The translations under genes were made by a program, and so were the position numbers. From Pseudocercospora fijiensis CIRAD86 (lineage: Eukaryota > Ascomycota > Dothideomycetes > Mycosphaerellales > Mycosphaerellaceae), in NCBI RefSeq assembly GCF_000340215.1, contig NW_006921536.1, forward strand, positions 5,230,874 through 5,294,873: a stretch of DNA of 64,000 nt, read 5' to 3'. Within the stretch, counting starts at the first letter, position 1. The number at the start of each line of letters is the position of its first letter. Below, piece by piece: positions 1-11,664 of this stretch. A model generated the notes under the pieces. That model made no database searches and was not told where the DNA came from. It saw nothing but the letters and a program-made list of their open reading frames with translations.

Positions 1-3000
1 GTAATTCTACGGAGGTTGTTATAGTCCGTATAGACCTAAATAGTATGCTATATACTATCGAGATAGTAGCGCTAGTGCTTAAAGGCCTCTATAATAGCTA
101 AGAGCTCTTGCTCGTAGGTCTCGTAGCGACGCTTAGTATTAATTATCTTCCGTAAGAAGAAGGCAATCGGGTGCTAGTAATAGTTATTATCTAATTGCTA
201 TAATATAATAGCCGATATAGCGAACTGTAAAGCGTTAGTCTCAATACGGATCTGTTTACTTAGTACGAAATAGTATAGTAAGGGGACTTTAGTAAAGCGC
301 TTCTTTAAACCGTTAAAAGCGGCTTATACTCTATTAGTCTATTTAAACTCTCTAGATAGATTGGCCTTGGTTTTAGTAAGCTTAGTTAATAGTATTATAT
401 GCCTCGAATAGCCCTTAATAAAGCGGCGGTAGAAGTTAGTAAAACCGAGGAATAATTAAAGCTCTTTAATAGACGTAGGAATAGGCTATTCGGTAATTGT
501 TTTAATCCGATTAGGATTAGCCTTAATACTATTAGTTAATACGATAAAGCTAAGGAAGGCTACCTCCTTAGTAGTAAAGGTGCATTTAGAAGGCTTGCAA
601 TATAGGCTATAGGCCCGTAGGCGGTCGAGTACCTTACGGACTATAGCCTAGTACTCCGTAATATTAGGCGAATAGGTATAAACTAGGATGTTATCTAGGT
701 AAACTATATAGAGGTAGTCTAATAGGCCCGAAAGGGCCCGATTAATATAGGACTAGAATATTGCAGGGGCGTTTGCTAGCCTAAATAGCATAACTAGGTA
801 CTTAAAATAGCTATAGCGAGTACGGAAGGCTGTTTTCTATTCGTCGCCCTTACGAATGCAGATACGATAGTACGCATCCTTAATGTCTAGTATAGTATAG
901 TAGTAAGTACTAGAAAGGCGATCGAGGGTCTTATTAATAAGCGGAAGTAGATAGCGGTCTTTAATAGTAACAGTATTAAGTCTACGGTAATTAACATATA
1001 GGCGTAGGCTACTATCCTTCTTAGGGACAAAGAGGATTAGTGTACTAGCAGGGCTATTGCTATACTGAATTCGACTATTAGCTAGGTTCTTATCTAGGTA
1101 CTTATATAATATAGTAAGCTCTCGTTTACTAAGGTTATAGAGGGGACTAAAGGGGACCTCTTTACCCTCTATAATATTAATCTTATAATCCGTCCCTTTA
1201 AATATAGGCAATATCGATGCTAGATAGTGTTTAAACACATTAATATAGGTCTCTCGAATAGGCTATAGTATACGAGCAAGCTATTTAGGGTCTATGCTAT
1301 TAGGGGGCACTAGTTTATCGTCCTTACTACTAAGTAGGTCGGTAGTCGGGTTAGCTAAGGCGGAGGCTAGTATTAGGTTGCTAATAAACAGGACCCTAAT
1401 ATCGTTAGGGCACTCGCTAACATTAATATATTTAATGTCCTCCTTCCTAGCGATTCTAAATCGCTACTATTAAAGGCCTAAGTCTATAGTTATAGCGTAG
1501 TGTTTAAGGATAGGGTTGCTAGAAATAATATCGGATAGAAGGCTATCTATATCTACTGTATAGGTAGTAAAGTCTAGTAGGCGCTTATTTCCGAGGTCGT
1601 CCTTTAGAACTATAGGAATATAGTAGGCTCTATAGGTTAAGTGCCGAGCGTTATTAAACTAAGCAAGGGTTAGTAGGTTAGCTCTATTTAATTATCGAAG
1701 GTCTAGTTACTTAGCTAGGCGATAGCTAATAAGGGCACTAACTGAATTTCCTAGGTCTAGCATAACCTTAGTCTTATAGTTAGTTCTATACGTATCCTAT
1801 ATAAGGCAGGTACGTATAATAGCTAGTATAATGTCGATAGTTTTACGCCGTATAAGGCTAATAGTTAGTGCAGCGCCTATTCTTTTTTCGACTAATAGGA
1901 AGGACCGATAGGGGTAGCGTTAGCGGCTAAAAGGTGCTTTCGGTGCTTAGCGGTAGTATAGTCGATTCGGGCCTAATCCTTAGGTTTGTCGCATTAGCCT
2001 AGTAGATAGCTAGTACTATCGCAATTAAAGCACTTTAATCTAGTTAGGGGGTTGCTATAGCCGCTATTGCTACTATTGTTAGTTAAGCGATTAGTACTAT
2101 AGGGATACGAGCCCCTTCTACGGCCCCTATCGCGGCCTCCTCTATATAGCCGTCGGCTACGGCCTCTTCTACGGTTATTGTTACTATTCCTATTATTGTT
2201 AGCATTGTTATTTTAGTAGGAACCCTAGTTTCCTCCGCGGGCACTACGGTTGTTAGATAGTGGTATCTTAGATTCTAACCGTTGCTATAGCTATACTACA
2301 CGCTCTGTAGTTTCTACTTTAATTATAAATTAAATTCGTATAAGATTAGCCAATTCGAATATACGGCGGCGGTCTAATTTAAGGATAAGCTCCTACCTTA
2401 ATTTAGGGCGTATTTCGGAGATCTATATAGAGTCGGTCTTAGCCGGAAGGTTATCTTCGAGGGTCTTTAAATAGGCTTTAAATAAGCGAGCTAATTAATT
2501 AGTCTTTTGTTTAGCTCGAAGGTACTAGTCCTAAGCGTATTGTTGCCTTAGTATAGGGTTTCTAAGGGTGTCTAGTATAATAGTCTTATAGGTTTTCTAC
2601 TAAATAGTAGCCTAGTTATTAAGGGAGTTAAAATAGTTATCCTATATACGCTTTAGGTCGCTATTAATGTACTATATAGCGTATACGACTAATAAGTAGT
2701 CGTTTAGAAGAGCCCTTAGTGTATTGCGCTAGTTAAGCTTACAGTTACGAATGTAATCGTTATACTACTTCCGACTAGAGCTATTAAACACGGTATAGTC
2801 CTTAAGCTTAGTATCCTTCTTTTAAACGGGTAGTAAGGAAGGCCCTACTATCGGCTTAGTATTAGTTGTTAGGGCTTCCTATAGGCGGCGAATCTCGAGG
2901 AGATTATCCTTTAGCTACTGTTCTTAACGTAAGGTAGTAAGCCTGTTCTAAGTAGCTTCTTAAAGTCTCGCTACTAGCTAGGGCCTAAAGGCTAGTTAGC

Positions 3001-3230
3001 TATATCGACGGTTAACAATATTGCTAAGAATGTCGTTAATAGGCAACGATAGGTTATCCCCTTCGATTATAGGTTCTTTAGTAGGCCCTCTAGTAGGCTC
3101 TTTAGTAGGCACTTTAGCAGGCACTTTAGTAGGCACTTTAGCAGACACTATACTACTAGCGTTGTCGTTGCTAGCGCTACTAGTAGCGCCGCGGTTGTTG
3201 TTGCTTCGTAATAAGCCGGCTATTATAATA
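1..3230 (-). pseudogene. Gypsy-A copy 1 gag-pol, RIP-inactivated
   Basis: Read from right to left, the frame shows the gag N-terminus, the knuckle LKCFNCDSTSYLLG near 2,000-2,040 (a Tyr stands where the CCHC histidine is expected, fitting CAC to TAC), a protease motif LDLGNSVSA near 1,750, and a 133-codon open stretch of reverse transcriptase at 837-1,238 with LRLYVNYRRLN and ILDIKDAYYRI. The open stretch ends at a TAG in the place of the Trp of the usual GDEWKTAF motif. The polymerase YxDD box reads YLDN at 690-701, so a catalytic Asp is lost. The gene is non-functional. The 3' part (RNase H, integrase, chromodomain) is off the window. Confidence 0.85.
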
Positions 3231-3498
3231 AGGGGTAATACTAATAATATATTATAGCCCCTTATAGTGCGGATATAGCGGAATTAGTAGGTATCGGCCT
3301 AGTATACTTTACTTAGTATAATAGGCCGTATAGAAGGCCCTGCTTAATAATTAGTACGGTTGTTCTAATAGAATAGTACGTATAGGTCCCGTTCTTCGGG
3401 TATAATATAGTTAAATCGATAGTTTTCGTAGCTATACCGCTAAAAGCTTAAAATAAAGACTATCTAGCTACTGCCCTTAAAGGGTAGATCGAATACTA

Positions 3499-3696
3499 TA
3501 TAAGAAGGGTTATATTAGCAGGTAGATAGGGTAGTAGTAGGTATAGGTAGTATTCGATAAGGACCTAGGAGGAGAGGGAGGAAGGTAGGAGAGTTAGCCT
3601 ATTACTAAGCGCTAAGCCCTACCTAAGGCATTAAGACCCTAGCTTCACTCGAGCCTAGTTATATACTAATTACGTATAACCTCTTTAGTCCTAATA
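3499..3696 (-). repeat. 5' LTR of Gypsy-A copy 1
   Basis: This 198-bp segment is the reverse complement of the LTR seen at 23,835-24,031 and 30,802-30,998. Its outer end reads CTAATA, where the least mutated LTR copy has CCTAACA, as expected from RIP of a terminal CA. The inner end aligns with the TACA terminus of the reference LTR. Confidence 0.88.
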
Positions 3697-5165
3697 TACT
3701 CGCTCTATAGCGGAAGTAGAGCCTTTTCTTCTTACGTTTCTCTCTCTTTATAGAGTCGACCTATTTAGCTCTAGGCTTCTCTACTATTCCTTATTAACCT
3801 CCGCGATTCTTTCTATGAAAAGCGTTCGTTTAAGCGGGGTTTATAACTATATCTCCGTCGGAGTCGACCTTCGGATTCGCCGTAAGAGCCGTATAGAATA
3901 GGATAACTACTATAGGGCTCGCGGCCTCCTTCTTCCTTTCTTACTAGCGTTTTATAGCCTATTTAAACTAGTCTATTGTCTCGAGGTTCGTTATAATTCG
4001 CTCGACTTCCTCTATATAGAGGTAGTAATCCTTAATCTTTAGTATAGCGGCGGTATAGGTCTTAGCCGCGTTCGAGAAGGTATTCTTTAAGTATCTAATT
4101 TTCGTATCGTCGGTCTAACGGTCTCTACCTACGCTTAGTAGGAGGCTATCGAATTCTAGCTAGTAGTCGTACTAAAGTTATCCCTAAGTATATCTTAGGG
4201 CTTAGAGTTGCTCTAGCGCCTTAGTAGCTTCGTTGCTATCCGCGAAGACGTCCTCGAGTTACTAGAAGAAAGCTTCGGGGTCCTTTCCTTTCGTAAGGCT
4301 TCCTCTTTCCTAGAAGTAGCGTATCCTAGCGCGTTCCTTCGCTAGTAGGGTATCGTAAATAGTATCCTAGTAGTAATCTTCGGAGAGCCTCGGTTTTAAC
4401 CTAGAACGAACTCGATATAAACTTCTTAGTCGTAGTAAGTAGTCCTAGAACGTCTTAGCTTTTCCGTCCTACGATAGTAGCTTCTATTCGCGTAACGCTA
4501 TTACGTTTTAGCCGGTAGCCGAGAGGGTTTCTAGGAGTCCTTTTAGGATCTCGTTCGTAGACTAGTCTCGTATCGTATTAGCCTCGGTAGGCCCGGCCTA
4601 GCGAGATACTTCCGCGTATTAGAGCGCGGAGCGCGTAGCTTATAGCTAGGCTTCTATTATCTATTACCTAGTATAGAGACTCTCGAAGGCGCGATAAATC
4701 TTATCCCTAGTTATCTCTAGCGTAGTAGAGGCAGCGTTCCCCTAGCTATCTTACTCGGGTTCCTAATAAACCTTAGCGTTTCCTATAATAAAGATCGAAC
4801 CTAATATTATAGTTAAGTAACGCGTACGTAGATACTAGATATAAGACTTAATAGGTTCGATAAAGAGCTAAGTCTATCTATATAAATCCGAATAGTTTTA
4901 TATAGTACGCTAAGCGCTAAGCAGTAGGTTAGAGTTGCGTAGGCTAAATGCCTAAGGCTAGCGCTTTCTATCTAGGGCGTAGCCCTTTATACTCCGCGTC
5001 TTCCTCTTAGGTTTGTTTTTATACGGACTAAGCTACTTAGTATTCTTTTAGTACTTAGGTACCTTTAGCTTTAATCTTAGCGAGATCCTAAAGTAACTTC
5101 CGCTACTTATTAGGATTAGTAGGAGGGGCCGAGTACTACGTCGGCTACTACGACTCGAAGAGACT
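3697..5165 (-). mobile_element. Remnant of a second LTR retrotransposon (gag part), RIP-mutated
   Basis: A degenerate minus-strand frame runs from roughly 4,760 down to 3,700. It reads like a retrotransposon gag: after suppressing TAG/TAA it contains SLLLSVGRDR, IRYLKNTFSNAAKTY and a basic C-terminal part with HRKNRGG and KREKRKKKRLYFRYRA, where a zinc knuckle would start. Gypsy-A copy 1 interrupts it on the 3' side. I could not find its LTRs or pol, so the family within LTR elements is open. The limits are approximate. Confidence 0.55.
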
Positions 5166-5995
5166 AGATATAGAATAATAAAATAATAGTAAGTAGTATA
5201 TAGAAACTAAACTATAAGACCTAAAATAAAACTAAAACTATAGTATATAGAAACTAAGTATAGAGTATAAAGACTAACTGTTTAGTTAGTACCTAACCTA
5301 ATTAAGAACTTCTAGGGTTCCTCTACGCTCCTACTCGAGCGGTATATACTATTAAATAACACTATAGCTATCGTATTACTATCGCTACGGTATAACTCTC
5401 TTTTTCTTAACGTATTTTAGGTTAATTTCGATTCCTAACTAGATAGTATCCTAGTAACAGATCTGCCGATAATTCCTAACTATAATATAGCTATCCTAGC
5501 GATACCGTCTATTTATAACTATATACGTAACTATACTACTAATAGTTCGCTCTAACTAGATATATACGCGCGCTTCTCGCGATACTCGAAGAAATTCTTC
5601 CTAACTATAGTATACTATACTAGCGCTTCTCCGGTAGCTCTAAAACCTTCTATAATAGACTTAATACTAGATAGTACGATAAAATATTATAAGACGGTAT
5701 AGATTAGATAGAAGACGAGTTATCGTACGGTTCTATCTAGAGGTAGAAAGAAGCGTACGAGGAAGTATCGTAGCGCTAAGAGTTAATACCTAAGGTATTA
5801 ACCTCTAATCTAGAGTTACTCTATAATAGGCGATTAAGTAAGATAGCGGATAGGGATAATCTCTATAAATAGTAGCTAGCTTAAAAACGTTAGACGTAAA
5901 CTTTTTAAAAGGTACGGATAATTCCTTTAGGTAGTACGCTAGCTTTTGCCTATTAGATCCCGTTTTTTAGGGATTACCCCCTTCTAAACCAAAAA
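5166..5995. other. RIP-mutated non-coding flank up to the gene island
   Basis: This stretch is TA-rich with CpG retained and no readable frame. It includes a locally repeated phrase (AGTATATAGAAACTAA at about 5,196 and again near 5,233) and probably belongs to the 5' part of the element whose gag lies to its left. The composition changes to ordinary genic DNA within about 20 bp near 5,990. Confidence 0.5.
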
Positions 5996-6520
5996 ACCAA
6001 ATCCCCTCCTCCTTAGATAATAGGGTAGACTATACTCCAACAACTTCAAACAGCACAGTAGCCATTTCCCAATTGCGACACCAACGAGTCCAAGTCACAA
6101 TCTACAGAAACAAAAAGAGCGAGCAGAAAATTTTTGCCAAGACTTTGTGCTGATCCTGACAGTCGCCTACATGCCCATGCGCGCGGATAAACGGCACAAC
6201 GAAAGATGTATAGAGAGAGAGAGAGAGAAGACGCAAGACAGCAAGGCCTGTATATATATACTTGTAACAGCATCTCACGCTGACTTGTTCTTCTTCTTCT
6301 TCTTCTTCATGAACTCATCCTGGGTATTTCGCATTATTGACTATGACAACAGTGTCTGTCGCAGTACGTACTGGCGTGCTTCTGCGCTCACCACGACTCC
6401 AGACTGTATCTTGGATGATCTGAGTACAACGCTTTATTAGAATTCTCATTTGCGCCCCGCGCCCGTAATGCATGCATGCATGAATCAACACGCTGGTATC
6501 ATGATCGCCCTGTGCTCCTC
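5996..6520. other. 3' flank of the sugar transporter; no gene seen
   Basis: Normal (not RIP-mutated) composition. It holds short simple repeats, GA at 6,211-6,226 and TTC at about 6,288-6,308, and no convincing reading frame. It probably contains the transporter's 3' UTR and polyadenylation region. Confidence 0.6.
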
Positions 6521-8288
6521 TTAACCGGTCCACGAACCCTTGCGCTCGACCTCGTGCACCTTCTCTGCTGAGATACCCTGGTCGAGACCCATTTCGTGGG
6601 CGAAGGTGGTGGTTGGCTTCCACTTGGCGGAAGTACGTGGAGTGGTCTCCTCCATCATCTTGTCGACCTGCTCGAGGGAGAGACCCTTGGTTTCTGGGAC
6701 GAGGAAGTAGGAGTAGACGAAAGCGCAGGTGCAGAGACCACCCCAGATGAAGAAGACGCTGGACTTCAGGTTGCCCTCATCCTCGTTGACCATGTATCTG
6801 GTGGTGACCTGTTAGCGAGGTATTGACTGAGAGTAGAAGTGGGTTGAACTTACGGAGTGATGACAGCGATGATCGTGTTCCAGAGCCAGTTGGAGGCAGT
6901 GGAGAGACCGACACCACGGGAACGGATTGGCAGAGGGAAGATCTCGCCAATGACGATCCATGCACCTGGTCCCCAGGTGGAGGCGAAGAAGAAGATGAAG
7001 ATGGCGATGAAGGCGATCTGGGCGTTGACGGCGGAGATGTTGTTGGCGACGGTGGTTGGGTCGCCGCCATCGACGCCTGGAACGGTGTGGGACTTGTTGA
7101 AACCGACGGTAACACCAACGATGGCGACGATGAACTGGCAGATCAACATGCCGAGAGCACCCCAGACGAGGAGTGGACGGCGACCAAGCTTCTCAACGGT
7201 GTAGAAAGAGATTGGAGTCGAGCACACGTTGACGAGGGTGAAGATCAGCGAGATCAGGAAGACATTGTCGATGGCACCGGTGGATTGCAGGAATGGAGTG
7301 GAGTAGTAGAAGATGAAGTTGACACCAGTCCACTGCTGCATCATCTGAAGAGAGGTACCGAGGATGGTCTTGCGCAAGTTGGAGTTGGACTTCCAGAGCG
7401 AACCGCTGAAGCAGTTGGCCCAGCCGGTGAGATAGCCACCTGATGGGATGACAGAGCGCTCGTACTCTTCGTTGGCGACAATCTCAGCCAGCTCGGCCTC
7501 GATGTACTCGGACATCTTGTCCTGTCCACGCAGGCGACCAAGGGAGCTGCGAGCATCCTCCACACGACCGCGCTTGACGTAGTAACGAGGGGAATCTGGG
7601 AGGAAGAAGAGACCACCACCGAGGACCAGACCCCAGGCGAACTGGATGGCGATGGGAATGCGGTAGGAGCCAGTGTCGGAGCGATCCTGGACTGCGTAGT
7701 TCACACAGGCCGCGATCAAGAGACCGATGGTGATGCAGAATTGGTATCCAGCAACGAGAGCACCACGGACCTTCTTCGGGCAGATCTCGGACATGTACAG
7801 GATGACGATAGCGGACTCGAAACCGACACCGATACCCGCAATGAGACGACCAGCAACGATCAGGCCAAGACCGTGAGCAGCGACCTGGAGAATGACACCT
7901 GCGAATCGCGTGAGCGGCACATTGCTTGCACGCGTGAAACGCGACTCGATTGCAACTTACCGACGGTGTAGATGGCACAACCCAGGATGACAGTCCATTT
8001 GCGTCCGATGAAATCGGCGACATCACCGGCGATGATAGCGCCAAAGAAGGTGCCGGCGGAGAGGATAGAGACAATGAGCGATTGGTAGGAGCCGCGGAGT
8101 TTCTCCGCGCCTGGACCCTCGATGATTTCAATGAAGACCTTGGAACCAGTGACACCGTTGATGTAGCCCGAGTCGTAACCGAAGAAGATACCACCGAACG
8201 AGGCGAAGGCGCAGATCAGGTAGGCCTTCCAAGTGACAGGCGCTTCAATGCGAGTGACATCGCTGGTCGTAGCGAGGCCTCCCGCCAT
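6521..8288 (-). CDS. MFS hexose/sugar transporter (sugar porter family)
   Basis: A proton- or facilitator-type monosaccharide transporter of the plasma membrane, 549 aa in three exons: 7961-8288, 6854-7898 and 6521-6797. Introns are 62 and 56 bp. The first joins TYR-level sequence YTVG to VILQVA, and the second joins NTIIAVITP to YMVNEDEG with an acceptor inside the next reading frame. Family marks are GGIFFGYDSGYINGV in TM1 (about residues 32-46), DFIGRK in the TM2-3 loop (92-97), the PESPR-like LPDSPRYYVKRGR, the sugar-binding QQWTGVNFIFYYST in TM7, EKLGRRPL in the TM8-9 loop, and the C-terminal signature VPETKGLSLEQVD. The length is typical for fungal Hxt/Qut/Rgt-like proteins. The exact substrate cannot be read from the sequence. 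Start chosen at MAGGLATTSD because no earlier in-frame Met fits the family. A CTTG repeat lies just upstream in the leader. Confidence 0.93.
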
Positions 8289-8307
8289 GGCTGTGTCGGC
8301 GCGAGGT

Positions 8308-8338
8308 GCTTGCCTGCTTGCTTGCTTGCTTGCTTGCT
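8308..8338. repeat. (CTTG)n microsatellite in transporter 5' leader
   Basis: About seven TGCT/CTTG tetramers (one imperfect) lie 20-50 bp upstream of the transporter ATG, within the likely 5' UTR. Length variation here could alter expression or be a useful marker; that is inference. Confidence 0.85.
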
Positions 8339-8513
8339 ATAGGTGTTGTTGTTGTAGGTATGCAGCGGAGCGAAGGGTGGAAGTCGCTTCCAAGCAAGGT
8401 GAGTGAGCTCGAGGGCCGACGTCGGTTATCGAGGGCAGGGCGAGAGGAGGAAGGAGTGGAGCGAATGCACGTTGTGTCGGAAACAATGGCGAAGAGGAAA
8501 CACGCGAGTCTAA

Positions 8514-10548
8514 TATAAAAGAAGCCGCAGCACATGCTCCAGCTTTGGCGGGGAGCGGGCGAGCGCACGGACGACACATTAGAATACAGGAAGCGCGAAA
8601 TTGCATATGCGCTCTCACGTGGATGCCTCCAGATTCAGTCGGGGCGCTCCACGGGGTTGCGCGCGGCCAATCACGCGTGCCAGATGCTGGTCTCGTGCAT
8701 CAATAGCGCCCAGCGCAAACTGTGGCGTTCTTTGCCCTTGGATGCGCCTTTCAGCAGCTGCTCTGTGCCGGCATCAGACCATGTCGTGCTGTTCGTGCTG
8801 TTCGCGACTCCATCGCATTATTGTACAAGTTGTCGGGGAAGCTGCCCGGAATGCAACTCCCCTTCCGCAGCCAGCGCTGAGCAAATTCCAGAGGTCCCCC
8901 GAGCAGCCATCCATCCTGATTCCTCCTCCGTTCGCCTGCAAGCACTACTCCGCTTGGCCAACTGACTAGTGCTCGACGGACAAGACGGCCTCGTTGTCGG
9001 CGCCCGCCTTGCATCGCTTTGTTCTGGCCTCACAATGAAAATGTGGTCGGCGTGCGCCCAATCGCCGAGCACATGACCATCGTCACACCTCTCGTGGCCG
9101 ACAAATTCGGTGTCGTCGTCCGACTCCATCGTCGTCGCCGTCGCCGTCGCCACCACCGCGCTGTGCAATCACGAAGGCCGAAGCTCGCCTCTGCCGCCGC
9201 CCAGACCTGGACCACCAGCTGAGCCAAGCTGCATCGCTCCACTCCCATCGCGAACGCTCAAAAGGTAAACTGATAATATGCGTAGCGTTTCGTCCTGACC
9301 AATGCCTTGGTACCCTCCACCTCATACACAACCATCGTGATCGCTGTTTCACTCTCCCTCCCACCTCCAACAATCCTACTGTAACTGTATGTTTCTGTGT
9401 CCTCTGCAACACCCTGCACTCACCCACCCCGATACGAGACGAGCCATGCCATAGTGTCTTCATGCCTGCTCGCCTCGCTTCCACCACTCGGCCCTCGCAA
9501 CATTATTTTCGCCGGCAACTCATCCGAAAAAACCCTTCCTGCACTCCACTTCACCAAAGGATTTTCGAACTACAACGGTACCATCGGGAGGCGTGCTGCC
9601 AAGACGTGGCTTTGATCCTTTCCTTTCCCTTTCGAGCCTCTGCGCCGTGCGACAACGTTCCACCAAAATCCTCGCGAACTGCGGTCTGGAGCACAAGTAG
9701 CCTGACACGAGATTTCTCCTTCTGCTGGGCTCGATGCGCGGCGCGTAAAAGTGCTAGCTTCGTACTAAGTACACTACCACTTCGTGTGTTTTTTTTCTTC
9801 TGGCGCGAATCGAACCGAATCCTTCCAGAACGCTTCCATGACACATGGCGCGGAAGCCGTTAGCCACCGCGCTTGGTACGAACTTTCGCGAAAAGAGTCG
9901 AGAATAATAATCTCTGAAGGTTTTACGATCGTGTCATGATTCATTATTGGTGGCAACATCTGTCTTCTCATCATGAACCTGTTCATCCACAGTTCTGGAA
10001 TCCGCTCCATGCGGCCCCGTGGAGTGTTCATGGAGAATCGGCCCGTTTAACTATTCAGCCTCGGCCAAAGCATGTGAAGCCAAGTGCTGCGCGCCCTGTC
10101 AGATGGCAAAGCACTCGTGCATATACAGATACGGCATGCATGCATCGGTATTGAGCATCGGTATGTAGTAGCTGCACAGAGCTCTCCTCTCCTCTGGCGC
10201 ACTCAGCCGACGTACTCCCACGTAGATTTTGCTGAGACCTACTGTCTGGCATGCCAAAACGAAGCTCGAGTCAATTTCAGATTTTATTGCGCTACGTGAT
10301 CATCATCAAAGTATGAATGATAGCGCTGCAGATGTGGCTTGCCCAGTCATACCTACATGTACCAAGATCTGTCATCTTTAGTGACCGCCGGAGAACTATG
10401 CTAAGCATTTGATTGTTCTCGGCCACGTGCTCCCCATACAGAGCACAGAAGTGGCTTTCAAGCTAACAAAGAAGGCCGATGTAGTACGTAGTTACGGCAG
10501 TCTCAAAGTCTTTCGGAGGCGTGCCGAAAGCAGAAGAGACCTAGCGAG
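8514..10548. other. About 2 kb without a supported gene
   Basis: A TATA-like TATAAAAG is at 8,514-8,521 and a GTCGCC/CGTCGC simple repeat near 9,126-9,150. Several overlapping open frames of 70-145 codons occur on both strands, but they are Arg/Ser-rich, overlap one another and resemble no family I know. I treat this as the transporter promoter plus the 3' flank of HIS6. A lineage-specific gene or an ncRNA cannot be excluded. Confidence 0.5.
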
Positions 10549-11451
10549 CTACGACGATCTCCGGGACTGATTCCACTGACAGCACTCCTCGAAAGTGACG
10601 CCTTTGCCCCCAAATATGTCCAGAGCACTCCCGATCGTGAGGTCGACTTTGCCACCGCTGAGACGTTCGACCAGCTCCAGGTCTGAAAGGTTCCGGCCTC
10701 CGCCTGCATAGGTCACAGGAATCGTACAAATCTCCGCCAGGTAGCCGACCAGTTTCTCATCAATGCCCGCCTGCAGACCTTCGGCATCGGCAGCGTGGAT
10801 CAGGAACTCACTACAGTACGGTTCCAGCATGGAGATGTTCTCTGTCCCACGTGTCAGCCCTGCTTAGTTCGAGACCTAGCGTGATGGATGTATGTACGAT
10901 ACTACCCACCCTTGTTGATCTCGAATTCCGTGATGGTCTGCCACTTGTCCATGGCTACTCTCCAGCCTTCGCCCACACGTCGGCAGCTGAGATCGATCAC
11001 GAGTTTCTCCTTATCGCCTCCCAGCGCATCGAGGACGGATTGCAGTCTTGCAAGAGAAAAGGTTCCAGAGGGAAATAAGAAAGATGTAATGATGACCTAC
11101 TGCGTTTGGTGAGCACAGGATTACGCGGAAAGACTGTCTCATGCCTCCTACCCTTTCGGCACCCGCTTCTATCCACTGTTTGGCATTGGTATCGTTGATG
11201 CCGCCGCCAACTTGGAGACCTTTTGGCCAGGCTGCTAAAGCTGACCGAGCTGCCTCATCATTTCCTGGACCAAGCATGATGATATGGCCTCCTCGTAGAT
11301 CATTCTTCTTATAAAGCTCTGCAAAAAATGCGGATGGATGCTCTGATGTGAAGTTCGTTTTGAGTCCTGCGTTGTCCGTCGACAACGTGCCGCCGACGAT
11401 CTGCTTGACTGAGCCTGCGTGCAGATCTATGCAAGGTCTGAACTGCGTCAT
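10549..11451 (-). CDS. HIS6: Phosphoribosylformimino-AICAR-phosphate isomerase (His6, histidine biosynthesis)
   Basis: Catalyses the Amadori isomerisation of ProFAR to PRFAR, the fourth step of histidine synthesis, in the cytosol. It is a single (beta/alpha)8-barrel of 259 aa, the normal fungal length. The three exons are 11152-11451, 10910-11096 and 10841-10549. Introns are 55 bp (donor GTAGGA, acceptor TAG) and 68 bp (donor GTGGGT, acceptor CAG). Start [20 protein letters not shown] is the standard eukaryotic His6 N-terminus; Asp9 of CIDLH is the expected catalytic acid. Phosphate-binding loops are LQVGGGIND and [12 protein letters not shown], with GSALDIFGG close to the C-terminus. An in-frame ATG 27 codons upstream exists but gives a non-conserved extension. 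It is divergent from the FAF1-like gene with 213 bp between the starts. Confidence 0.93.
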
Positions 11452-11664
11452 CTTGCTAGAAATTTGTTCGTGATGAGACAAGACGTCCGCGTGTCTTGTG
11501 AGAGGACTCGAGGAGAGGAGAGGCTGGGGCAAAAGCTTGGCATCAGGGTTGTCACTTTTGATCCTTGTCTCCCGCCCGAGCGCAATTCCGAGAACGACCA
11601 GTTGTTCGACGTTTTCAACACCACGCGCAACCGCTCGATCAGATTGAGGAGATCGTAATCTCGT
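11452..11664. promoter_or_regulatory. Shared divergent promoter HIS6 / FAF1-like
   Basis: Only 213 bp separate the two start codons, so both promoters and 5' UTRs must lie here. I see no clear TATA box. No general-amino-acid-control motif was verified. Confidence 0.6.

Larger units (their letters stand above)
1..3696 (-). mobile_element. Gypsy-A LTR retrotransposon, copy 1 (5' part; runs off left edge)
   Basis: This is a Ty3/Gypsy element read on the minus strand. Its 5' LTR lies at 3,499-3,696 and the rest continues past position 1. It matches the complete copy at 23,835-30,998 in order and spacing: proline/threonine-rich gag start, CCHC-like knuckle, protease, then reverse transcriptase at 837-1,238. 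The sequence is strongly RIP-mutated (CA to TA, TG to TA), which has introduced many TAG codons. It was inserted into the gag of another element, whose remains continue from 3,697. The 5-bp flank at 3,697-3,701 is TACTC, but its partner lies outside the window, so the TSD cannot be checked. Confidence 0.9.

Noticed and set aside
3021..3257. 78-codon plus-strand frame with Gly/Leu/Val repeats
   Set aside because: Antisense shadow of the Pro/Thr-repeat gag start of Gypsy-A copy 1.
6823..7443. 206-codon acidic plus-strand frame
   Set aside because: Antisense of the sugar-transporter coding region; composition follows from codon bias of the real gene.
8534..8965. 143-codon plus-strand frame after a TATA-like site
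   Set aside because: It starts only about 13 bp after the TATA-like box, overlaps other frames and has no recognisable motif.
9800..9870. Possible tRNA on the minus strand (B-box-like GGTTCGATTC with an upstream A-box-like TGGCTAACGG)
   Set aside because: The T-stem and acceptor stem do not pair when folded by hand, so it is not a functional tRNA.
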